Source: Clostridia bacterium
GTDB taxonomy: Bacteria; Bacillota_A; Clostridia; Peptostreptococcales; JAAYPU01
Direction of reading: 5' to 3'
Assembly: GCA_022360735.1 (NCBI GenBank)
Contig: JAKSCF010000709.1
Location: forward strand, 1 to 6,173
DNA length: 6,173 bases
Part shown: one piece after another, positions 1 through 5,437 of the stretch
Layout of the letters: each line of letters starts with the position of its first letter
How positions within the stretch are numbered: the first letter of the stretch is position 1
Notes under the pieces: generated by a model
The model's database searches: none
What the model was told of the DNA's origin: nothing
What the model saw: only the letters and a program-made list of their open reading frames with translations
Made by a program: the position numbers and the translations under genes

Positions 1-4
1 ATAC

Positions 5-148
5 TTATGTCTCCTCTAAGATCAGTTTATAACCCATACCTTTAATCGTAATGATTTGGGGGAAATCATGATTAGGGGTTTTAATCTTTTTCCTTAAATT
101 GCTAATATGAACCATTACTCCATGATAAATATACATGTCATGGAGTTT
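5..148 (-). pseudogene. C-terminal remnant of an OmpR/PhoB-family response regulator
   Basis: The open frame encodes 47 residues and ends with TAA at 7..5. Its last ~37 residues are the end of an OmpR/PhoB winged-helix DNA-binding domain: VMVHISNLRKKI matches the recognition helix and IITIKGMGYKL matches the C-terminal wing, at the usual distance from each other and from the stop. An in-frame TAA at 151..149 blocks it upstream. No receiver domain or first half of the winged helix is found in any frame, because the DNA immediately upstream codes for an unrelated small membrane protein. No ribosome binding site precedes it. GAGGAG just before its stop could serve a following gene, such as the partner histidine kinase, beyond base 1. 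I read it as a decayed or truncated regulator. Family assignment is firm; the pseudogene status is inference. Confidence 0.75.
117..146. repeat. 9-bp inverted repeat at the edge of the response-regulator remnant
   Basis: ACTCCATGA (117-125) and TCATGGAGT (138-146) are perfect inverted arms around a 12-base loop. On the plus strand the second arm runs into TTTTT, so it could act as a weak plus-strand terminator, but no plus-strand gene precedes it. The repeat coincides with the point where the OmpR-type similarity stops, which may mark the rearrangement that truncated the gene. Confidence 0.5.
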
Positions 149-169
149 TTAAGCTTGACAAAATCATAG

Positions 170-316
170 TTATTTTCTTTCTAAATTTAAATCATAAGCC
201 TCTTCCTGTTTGTCCTCTTTTTTGGTTCTGGTATGAATAATAATAGAGGATATTATCCATATAATAGGCCAAATAGCAAGTATGCAAAAGTCAGCAGATG
301 GCATGCCGAATATCAT
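170..316 (-). CDS. Small single-pass membrane protein, 48 aa, unknown function
   Basis: The ATG at 316 is preceded by AAAAAAGGAG with 8 bases of spacing, a strong clostridial ribosome binding site, and the frame ends in TAA at 172..170. Residues 10-27 (FCILAIWPIIWIISSIII) form one tryptophan-containing hydrophobic segment. A charged tail rich in Lys, Arg, Asp and Glu follows. The positive charges just after the membrane segment suggest an N-out, C-in topology. Short proteins of this build often accompany sodium:solute symporters or are subunits of membrane complexes, but no partner gene is in the window and I do not recognise the family. It follows the operon terminator at 540-567, so it probably uses its own promoter. 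That it is a real gene rests on the ribosome binding site and the protein-like composition. Confidence 0.6.
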   Translation of the reverse strand: MIFGMPSADFCILAIWPIIWIISSIIIHTRTKKEDKQEEAYDLNLERK

Positions 317-371
317 TTCCAATTCTCCTTTTTTAACCTAATCCGAACAATTTTATTATATCTATTATTTT

Positions 372-406
372 ATTATAATATAAAATGGTTGTATTAACTT
401 AGACAA
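372..406 (-). promoter_or_regulatory. Possible sigma-A promoter for the small membrane protein gene
   Basis: On the minus strand TTGTCT (406..401) is followed after 18 bases by TATATT (382..377). Perfect TATAAT hexamers also occur at 377..372 and 360..355 in this very AT-rich block. At least one probably drives the 48-aa gene, whose start is at 316, but AT-rich DNA gives such matches by chance and I cannot choose between them. Confidence 0.3.
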
Positions 407-539
407 TCGTACAACATTAAAGTACATAAATAGACAATAAATCTCTTTTGAATGGTTTCGAATTGAATAAGAAAAGAGCAGGATATTTGCTGGATTTAAA
501 TAAGGAGTTGAGAACATTGGTTGCTGTTGAAATAATTTG

Positions 540-567
540 AAAAAAGAAAAGCTCCAAATAGGAGCTT
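540..567 (-). terminator. Rho-independent terminator of the dehydrogenase-aminotransferase operon
   Basis: Read on the minus strand, AAGCTCC-TATTT-GGAGCTT forms a 7-bp stem with a 5-base loop, followed by TTCTTTTTT. It lies 27 bases after the aminotransferase stop codon. On the plus strand no T-run follows the stem, so it works in one direction only. The rest of the gene-free stretch 317-593 holds only AT-rich DNA and short imperfect repeats. Confidence 0.85.
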
Positions 568-593
568 CATTAATGGGTTGCATAGAATTTTTT

Positions 594-1919
594 TTATCTA
601 ATCATGTTGTCAACAGAATCCAGAACGTTATCCATGATTTTCATTGCTTCTCTTAACTCTTCTTCGGTTATGATAAGAGGAGGAGATACAGCAAGCATGT
701 TATTCATTTTATACGTTACAAAGCCTTCTGATTTGAGCATACCAATGATTTTTGCCATTGTGCCGTCTGGGTCTTGACCGAAAGGAACCATAGGCTCTTT
801 TGTTTCTTTGTCTTTTACAAGTTCAATCATACTGAATAGGCCAACGTATCTTACATCACCTACACAGGCATGTTTTTCCTTGATTTCTTCAAGAATTTCA
901 CCAAGTACCCCGCTTAATTGATTGACATTATCGAAAATGTTTTCTTCGATATAAGCATCGATGGTTGCGATAGCTGCAGCACATCCTAGTGGATGACCAT
1001 TGTAAGTAAGACCGCATCCTAAGATGTTTTCATCAAAATGCTTAGCAATTTTATCGCTAACGATAACGCCGCCTAGAGGTGCATATCCGCAAGTAGAGCC
1101 TTTAGCAAAAGTAATTAGGTCAGGCTTACCATTATAATTTTCAAATGCAAACATTGTACCTGTTCTTCCAAATCCAGCCATTACTTCGTCAAAAACCATT
1201 AGGATACCATACTTGTCACAGATTTCTCTAACGCCTTCATAATATCCTTTAGGAGGTATCAATACACCGTTACTTCCTACGACTGTTTCAAAGAAGATAG
1301 CAGCAACTTTATCAGTACCTTCATAAATGATTTGGTTTTCAAGTATTTCTAAGTAATAAGCTGCAACGTCTGCTTCAGATTCGAATTTAACTTGCTTAGG
1401 TGCTCTATATGCATAAGGACCTTCAAATTTAATGAATCCTGGCATTCCCGGCTCAGCATATTGTCTTCTAGCTTCACCGGTTAAGTTTGCTGCGCCGTGA
1501 GTCGCACCGTGATATGATCTGTATGCGGAGAAGATTTTATTTCTTCCAGTGTACATTCTTGCCATTTTGATAGCATTTTCATTAGCTTCTGCACCGGCAT
1601 TTGTGAAGAATACTTTTGACATATAATCCGGAGCCAATTCAACTAATTTTTTAGCTGCTTCAGAACGAACGTCACATGCATATGAAGGTGCAATGAAAGC
1701 AAGTTTTTCTGCTTGATCTTTTATAGCTTGGATAACTTTTTTATGGCCATGTCCTAGGTTCATGTTAACCAATTGAGCAGACATGTCATAGAATCTTTTG
1801 CCTTCTTCATTCCAAAGGTAAATACCTTCGGCTTTAGTAATAACTTCTGGTTTTAAACCTGATTGCTTGTTCCAAGAATGCAGGTTGTATTTTAAGTCCA
1901 TTTCTCTTATTTTAGACAT
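594..1919 (-). CDS. Class III PLP omega-aminotransferase, taurine/beta-alanine:2-oxoacid type
   Basis: This 441-aa enzyme moves the amino group of a terminal amine or omega-amino acid to a 2-oxo acid, leaving an aldehyde. The fold-type I class III signatures are present: GAEANENAIKMAR (109-121) in the cofactor site, SYHG (135-138) with the aromatic residue that stacks on PLP, the DEV motif (244-246) whose Asp contacts the pyridine nitrogen, and Schiff-base Lys273 in FAKGS. T305 in LTYNGHP is expected to bind the PLP phosphate. The segment SYHGATHGA...LTGEARR...EPGMPG resembles taurine:2-oxoglutarate aminotransferases (Toa) more than the Bilophila-type taurine:pyruvate enzyme, from memory. Length is normal for the family. 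It is the second gene after an acylating aldehyde dehydrogenase, which would consume its aldehyde. Beta-alanine, GABA or another omega-amine cannot be excluded as substrate. Family is sure; substrate is inference. Confidence 0.9.
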   Translation of the reverse strand: MSKIREMDLKYNLHSWNKQSGLKPEVITKAEGIYLWNEEGKRFYDMSAQLVNMNLGHGHKKVIQAIKDQAEKLAFIAPSYACDVRSEAAKKLVELAPDYMSKVFFTNAGAEANENAIKMARMYTGRNKIFSAYRSYHGATHGAANLTGEARRQYAEPGMPGFIKFEGPYAYRAPKQVKFESEADVAAYYLEILENQIIYEGTDKVAAIFFETVVGSNGVLIPPKGYYEGVREICDKYGILMVFDEVMAGFGRTGTMFAFENYNGKPDLITFAKGSTCGYAPLGGVIVSDKIAKHFDENILGCGLTYNGHPLGCAAAIATIDAYIEENIFDNVNQLSGVLGEILEEIKEKHACVGDVRYVGLFSMIELVKDKETKEPMVPFGQDPDGTMAKIIGMLKSEGFVTYKMNNMLAVSPPLIITEEELREAMKIMDNVLDSVDNMIR

Positions 1920-1928
1920 AATTAACAT

Positions 1929-1933
1929 CCTCC
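1929..1933 (-). promoter_or_regulatory. Ribosome binding site that fixes the aminotransferase start
   Basis: GGAGG (1933..1929) lies 9 bases before the ATG at 1919 but directly touches an in-frame ATG at 1928. Zero spacing is unworkable, so translation should start at 1919 (protein MSKIREM...), three codons inside the longest open frame. Confidence 0.8.
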
Positions 1934-1966
1934 AATAATCATTTTTGTAATGAATTGATATTGAAT

Positions 1967-2004
1967 GGTTGAGGAATTTTATTGAAAATAAAACGCCTCA
2001 AACC
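1967..2004 (-). other. Intergenic hairpin between dehydrogenase and aminotransferase genes
   Basis: On the minus strand the transcript can fold into GGTTTGAGG (2004..1996) paired with CCTCAACC (1974..1967), with one bulged base. This continues through a G-U wobble and one mismatch into TTTTATT paired with AATAAAA, closed by a 3-base loop. No T-run follows, so it is not a classical terminator. It starts 14 bases after the dehydrogenase stop codon and could stabilise the upstream mRNA, mark a processing site, or lower expression of the second gene. The structure is visible; the role is inference. Confidence 0.6.
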
Positions 2005-2017
2005 TTATTGATTTAAA

Positions 2018-3427
2018 TTACTTATTGAACTCAACAACTGCAGCTGGGAATAATTCTTCATCTGTAGGTTGAGTAGACTCGATTGGATAAGAAATCCAAG
2101 TTGTATTGAGGAGATCTTTCCAAGTTACGTTATGAGATACACTGTTATTACCCCAAGTACCGCAGCCAAGAGTCATTGACATTGGCATACCGTTTGTCCA
2201 AGCACCACTGTTAGCCAAGCATTGAGGTTGGTTAACCATGATTCTTGCAGCTTTTATTCTATCCGCTAATTGAAGTACTCTATAGTCATACTTAGTATGG
2301 ATACCGCAAGAGTGTCCTTGGCCCATAAATTCAAGGATAGCATCTAGTTTATCAAGAGCATCTTCGAAGTCTGTATATTTGTGAAGTGTAGTGATAACCG
2401 ATAATTTTTCAGCAGAGAATCTGTGATTTTCGCCGATGCCATCTTCTTCAACCACGATGAATTTTGTTCCTGCTGGAAGCGTTAAACCTGCTACTTCAGC
2501 AATTTTTTCAACAGATTGAGCTACGATGTGTCTGTTTAATGTATGTCCGTCCGGCCATACACCATCTCTAAGTTGCGCTTTTTCAGGTGAATCATTAGAA
2601 ATGAAGTATCCGCCTTGCTTTTTCAGTGCTTCAACAAAATCATCATATACTTTTTCATCTATGATTAAGTTGTTTTCTGTAGAACAGCTTGTAGCATGAT
2701 CAAAAGTTTTAGATCTCATAACCATGTCTGCCACCGTATCTAAGTTTGTAGAACCATCAATGATAACAGAAGCGTTACCGGTTCCAACACCGATAGTAGG
2801 TGTTCCGGAGCTGTAAGCAGCTTTAACCATAGGCGTACCGCCGGTTGCAAGTACCATATCGACTTGCTTCATTAATTCACCACTTACTTCAACACTTACA
2901 TATTCAGGATCGATACCGATTACTAAATCTTCAGGCGCACCATACTTTTTCAAAGTAGCTCTGATAGCATCTCCTGCTACTTTATTTGTATTTTTTGCTT
3001 TTGGATGTGGTGCTAAGATGATAGCATTTCTACCTTTGATAGCTGAAATAGCTTTGCAGAAAGGAGTTGCTTCACCATTTGTTACAGGGATTAAAGCACC
3101 AACAACGCCTACAGGCTTACCAAGCTTAATAAGACCGAGCGCTTCATTTCTCTCGATAACGCCTACAGATTTTTCATTTTTCATATCTCTGTAAGTACCT
3201 TTGATTTTAGTCATCATTTTACCAAATTTGTGATCAACTAAACCCATACCGGATTCTTCAACTAGCATTTTAGATAAGTCCGTAGCGAATTCTTTTTTTG
3301 TACCATTATAAGCAATAGCGGCACACAATTCATCTACCTGCTCTTGTGAAAAATTTTCAGCAATCGCTTGAGCTTTCTTAGCTCTTTCAACTAAAGTTGC
3401 TACATATTCAGCAGCGTTCATAGACAT
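2018..3427 (-). CDS. CoA-acylating aldehyde dehydrogenase, sulfoacetaldehyde dehydrogenase (SauS)-like
   Basis: This 469-aa enzyme should oxidise an aldehyde to its acyl-CoA with NAD(P)+, or run in reverse. It belongs to the acylating aldehyde dehydrogenases, related to AdhE N-termini, succinate-semialdehyde dehydrogenase SucD and sulfoacetaldehyde dehydrogenase SauS. Visible family segments are KGRNAIILAPHPKAK (131-145), ATGGTPMVKAAYSSGTP (194-210) with the glycine-rich GVGTGN (213-218), catalytic Cys248 in TSCSTEN, and GCGTWGNNS (421-429) near the C-terminus. Length is normal. The start at 3427 has AAAAGGAGG 8 bases upstream. It is the first gene after the sigma-54 promoter and precedes the aminotransferase by 98 bases. 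A taurine-type aminotransferase next door favours sulfoacetaldehyde to sulfoacetyl-CoA. Malonate semialdehyde (from beta-alanine) and succinate semialdehyde are alternatives. Acylating class is firm; substrate is inferred. Confidence 0.88.
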   Translation of the reverse strand: MSMNAAEYVATLVERAKKAQAIAENFSQEQVDELCAAIAYNGTKKEFATDLSKMLVEESGMGLVDHKFGKMMTKIKGTYRDMKNEKSVGVIERNEALGLIKLGKPVGVVGALIPVTNGEATPFCKAISAIKGRNAIILAPHPKAKNTNKVAGDAIRATLKKYGAPEDLVIGIDPEYVSVEVSGELMKQVDMVLATGGTPMVKAAYSSGTPTIGVGTGNASVIIDGSTNLDTVADMVMRSKTFDHATSCSTENNLIIDEKVYDDFVEALKKQGGYFISNDSPEKAQLRDGVWPDGHTLNRHIVAQSVEKIAEVAGLTLPAGTKFIVVEEDGIGENHRFSAEKLSVITTLHKYTDFEDALDKLDAILEFMGQGHSCGIHTKYDYRVLQLADRIKAARIMVNQPQCLANSGAWTNGMPMSMTLGCGTWGNNSVSHNVTWKDLLNTTWISYPIESTQPTDEELFPAAVVEFNK

Positions 3428-3506
3428 GTTAACATCCTCCTTTTATGTGTAGGCAGCTTATACCACCTAAATTTAAATTATTGTTATTGAATATGCTAAA
3501 CCATTA

Positions 3507-3524
3507 ATGCAAAAATTATACCAA
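3507..3524 (-). promoter_or_regulatory. Sigma-54 (-24/-12) promoter of the dehydrogenase-aminotransferase operon
   Basis: The minus strand reads TTGGTATAATTTTTGCAT, matching the sigma-54 consensus TTGGCACG-N4-TTGCW with the essential GG and GC exactly 10 bases apart (GG 3522..3521, GC 3510..3509). Transcription should start near 3497, giving a leader of about 70 bases before the dehydrogenase start. The sigma-54 activator encoded directly upstream is the obvious regulator. The same bases contain TGGTATAAT, an extended -10 for sigma-A, with TTCACA 15 bases upstream of TATAAT, so basal sigma-A transcription is possible. Confidence 0.8.
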
Positions 3525-3537
3525 AAAGTACAAACTG

Positions 3538-3557
3538 TGAATTTTAAATGAAATTCA
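3538..3557. promoter_or_regulatory. Promoter-proximal inverted repeat, possible activator site
   Basis: TGAATTT-N6-AAATTCA is a perfect 7-6-7 inverted repeat centred near -50 from the predicted start. The geometry matches the stronger site at 3587-3606 and the TyrR box (TGTAAA-N6-TTTACA). The region is AT-rich, so chance is a real possibility. Confidence 0.35.
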
Positions 3558-3586
3558 ATAAAAATGAACGGTTGGGCATGGACGAG

Positions 3587-3606
3587 TAGATTCTAAAATG
3601 AATCTA
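3587..3606. promoter_or_regulatory. Candidate upstream activator site for the sigma-54 regulator
   Basis: TAGATTC-N6-GAATCTA is a perfect 7-6-7 inverted repeat centred about 100 bases upstream of the predicted sigma-54 transcription start, the usual distance for an enhancer-binding-protein site. Its 6-base spacer is that of TyrR boxes, and the adjacent activator has a TyrR-like HTH. Assignment to that activator is inference. Confidence 0.55.
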
Positions 3607-3685
3607 AAAAAAGGAGTATACAGGTGATTTTATAGTATATATCGTTTATAATATGTAAAAATTACGTATAATCAATCCAAAAGGC

Positions 3686-3719
3686 AAAAAAAAGAGTTTG
3701 ATTCACAGGTGAATCAAAC
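3686..3719 (-). terminator. Rho-independent terminator of the sigma-54 activator gene
   Basis: The minus strand has GTTTGATTCAC and GTGAATCAAAC as perfect 11-base arms with a 2-base centre (about 10 bp once a loop forms), then TCTTTTTTTT. It begins 4 bases after the activator stop codon and separates the activator transcript from the sigma-54 operon downstream. No T-run follows on the plus strand. Confidence 0.92.
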
Positions 3720-3723
3720 GATA

Positions 3724-5136
3724 CTATTTTGCATCTATGTCATAACGCTGCATTTTACGTACGATGGTAGGCTGGCTGACACCAAGGGCTTTAGCGATTT
3801 GGCGGGTTGTCTTATATTTCTCTGCAGCATTTTTTATAATTTGCTTTTCTGTTTCATCTAATGCCTTCTTTAAATTCATGATAGGGGATAAGGTGATTTC
3901 ACCACCAGGGCTTCTGGTATTTTCAAATATATAGGAAGGCAGATTATCAGGAAGTATGATGGTTCCTTTTGTAGTGATGATGAGTCTCTCTATAATATTT
4001 TCCAATTCTCTGACGTTACCGGGCCAGTGGTATTTAATAAGCATAGCAATGGTATTGGGATCTATTCTTTTTTTCTCATTAAACTTCTTATTATATTTTT
4101 GCAGAAAATGTCTTACCATAGGAATAATATCTTCTTGTCTTTCTCTAAGCGGCGGTATATTAATAGGAACAACGTAAAGACGGTAGTATAAATCTTCTCT
4201 GAATTTCCCCTCGTTAACCATAGATTGAAGATCTTTATTGGTAGCAGCTATAATTCTAACGTTAACAGAAATGGTATCAACACTTCCAACACGTTGTATT
4301 TCTTTGTCTTGAATAACTTGAAGAATTTTGACTTGTAAGTGCAGAGGCAATTCAGCAATTTCATCTAAAAAGATAGTACCGTCTTGAGCCATTTCAAAGA
4401 GGCCTTTTTTTCCGTCTTTTCTGGACCCTGTAAAAGCACCGGGTTCATATCCGAACAATTCGGATTCTAATAGATTGTCGGGGATGGCGCCGCAGTTAAC
4501 TTTAACAAAGGGGTGATTTTTGCGTTTACCGGTTTCGTGAAGGAGCTTAGCCACAACCCCTTTTCCCACACCGGATTCGCCTGTAATCAATACTGTAGAA
4601 TCAATTTGGGCTAACCTTTTGGCCAATTGTATCACATTATACATGGTAGGGCTGTTGGCAATGATGTCACCAAAAAATACTCTTTTCTGGGATTTTAATT
4701 CATCCAAAGCCGTTTGCACATCTTCTATTCTATTCTTTAATTGAATAAGCTCTGTAATATCTCTGGACGTACTGATGATTTTTTTAATCTTTTTATTCTC
4801 ATCAAAGATAGGCGTACCTGTTGTTAACAGTTTCTTTCCTTCTACATTACTATGGAGGATACTAACGGATTTTTTCTTTTCCATGGCAAGTTTAGCAACA
4901 GAAGGAGAAAAAATACCGGAGCTTTCCAATTCCTCAACGTTTTTACCCAAGATGTCCTCTCTTTTTACATGATATAATTCTTCTGTAGATTTATTAAGCC
5001 ACAGTGTATTTCCTGCACCATCATCGATAATAATGGCGTCTTGGATATAATCCAGAATGCTCATAAGTTCTTCCATGGAGGTATCGGATATAAATTTATC
5101 TATGAATGAGCTTGTCAGCGTCTCGTTTTTTTTCAT
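3724..5136 (-). CDS. PAS-domain sigma-54-dependent transcriptional activator
   Basis: This 470-aa cytoplasmic enhancer-binding protein remodels the RNA polymerase-sigma-54 complex using ATP. An N-terminal PAS domain (about 22-130, ending STSRDITEL) is the likely ligand sensor, and a short helical linker (about 128-155) follows. The AAA+ domain (about 156-390) has Walker A GESGVGKG (186-193), the sigma-54-contacting loop GAFTGS (233-238), Walker B GTIFLDE (253-259), ATN sensor I (298-300), the arginine-finger segment FREDLYYRL (312-320) and GNVREL sensor II (373-378). The C-terminal HTH (about 443-465, TTRQIAKALGVSQPTIVRK) is of the TyrR-like type. The loop ends in Ser rather than the usual Ala. 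There is no phosphoacceptor receiver domain. The start has AGGAGG 11 bases upstream, slightly long. It sits directly upstream of a sigma-54 promoter and most likely activates that operon. The inducer is unknown. Confidence 0.95.
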   Translation of the reverse strand: MKKNETLTSSFIDKFISDTSMEELMSILDYIQDAIIIDDGAGNTLWLNKSTEELYHVKREDILGKNVEELESSGIFSPSVAKLAMEKKKSVSILHSNVEGKKLLTTGTPIFDENKKIKKIISTSRDITELIQLKNRIEDVQTALDELKSQKRVFFGDIIANSPTMYNVIQLAKRLAQIDSTVLITGESGVGKGVVAKLLHETGKRKNHPFVKVNCGAIPDNLLESELFGYEPGAFTGSRKDGKKGLFEMAQDGTIFLDEIAELPLHLQVKILQVIQDKEIQRVGSVDTISVNVRIIAATNKDLQSMVNEGKFREDLYYRLYVVPINIPPLRERQEDIIPMVRHFLQKYNKKFNEKKRIDPNTIAMLIKYHWPGNVRELENIIERLIITTKGTIILPDNLPSYIFENTRSPGGEITLSPIMNLKKALDETEKQIIKNAAEKYKTTRQIAKALGVSQPTIVRKMQRYDIDAK

Positions 5137-5229
5137 TAACTACAGTGCCTCCTCACCTAAGCTGCTATTTGTATGAGAACACGCTAAATCATGTATTTTC
5201 TCCAGCTAGGCTTTCATAAATTTGCTTAC

Positions 5230-5258
5230 ATTGTATCTGAATAATCATTAGTATTCAA
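5230..5258 (-). promoter_or_regulatory. Sigma-A promoter of the sigma-54 activator gene
   Basis: The minus strand reads TTGAAT (5258..5253), 17 bases, TACAAT (5235..5230): four of six and five of six consensus matches with ideal spacing. Transcription would begin near 5223, leaving a leader of about 87 bases. In that leader CAGCTTAGG just before the ribosome binding site could pair imperfectly with CCTAGCTG near the 5' end. Confidence 0.55.
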
Positions 5259-5306
5259 GGAAGATAAAAAAATATCCAAAAAAATAAATAAAAATGCTAA
5301 TGTTAC

Positions 5307-5334
5307 TTTACATCCATGGGTATAATGATATAAT
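5307..5334 (+). promoter_or_regulatory. Extended -10 sigma-A promoter of tig
   Basis: TTTACA (5307-5312), 16 bases, then TATAAT (5329-5334) preceded by TGA, giving the extended -10 form TGnTATAAT. Transcription should start near 5341. A second TATAAT at 5321-5326 lacks a good -35. The promoter lies in the divergent 301-base region shared with the activator gene; its other contents are the activator promoter and the leader palindrome. Confidence 0.65.
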
Positions 5335-5357
5335 TAATGTGTTATACTGCAAAACGA

Positions 5358-5385
5358 TAAGACCAATGGATATCCATTGGTCTTA
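5358..5385. repeat. Perfect 28-bp palindrome in the tig leader
   Basis: TAAGACCAATGGAT (5358-5371) is followed directly by its exact reverse complement (5372-5385). It begins about 17 bases after the predicted tig start site and 39 bases before the ribosome binding site. As RNA it would form a 12-bp stem with an AUAU loop. As DNA it could bind a dimeric repressor. AAAAAT follows on the plus strand, so it is not an intrinsic terminator for tig transcription. Towards the minus strand only a weak TTATCGTTTTG follows. Confidence 0.8.
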
Positions 5386-5437
5386 AAAATGTACTCAATG
5401 AGTTAAGATATATAACGCGTTCTAGGAGGATAATGTA

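Noticed and set aside
443..478. CTCTTTT / AAAAGAG inverted repeat, and GTTGTA / TACAAC at 388-415
   Set aside because: Arms are only 6-7 AT-rich bases with long loops, no flanking T-run and no nearby gene end; expected by chance.
365..583. Minus-strand open frame of 72 codons after the aminotransferase
   Set aside because: It runs through the operon terminator at 540-567, has no ribosome binding site, and its sequence is low in complexity with no recognisable domain.
3956..4177. Plus-strand open frame of 73 codons
   Set aside because: It is antisense to the well-supported AAA+ domain of the activator, lacks a ribosome binding site, and its hydrophobic content comes from the reverse of the real codons.
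4775..4972. Plus-strand open frame of 65 codons
   Set aside because: It is antisense to the PAS domain of the activator and has no initiation signals.
5358..5385. Palindrome read as a rho-independent terminator
   Set aside because: A-rich rather than T-rich sequence follows on the plus strand, and the minus-strand tail is only weakly T-rich. No gene on either side ends there.
5137..5437. Riboswitch or T-box in the divergent region
   Set aside because: I see no conserved aptamer core, T-box motif or terminator/antiterminator pair; only promoters, the palindrome and a weak long-range pairing in the activator leader.
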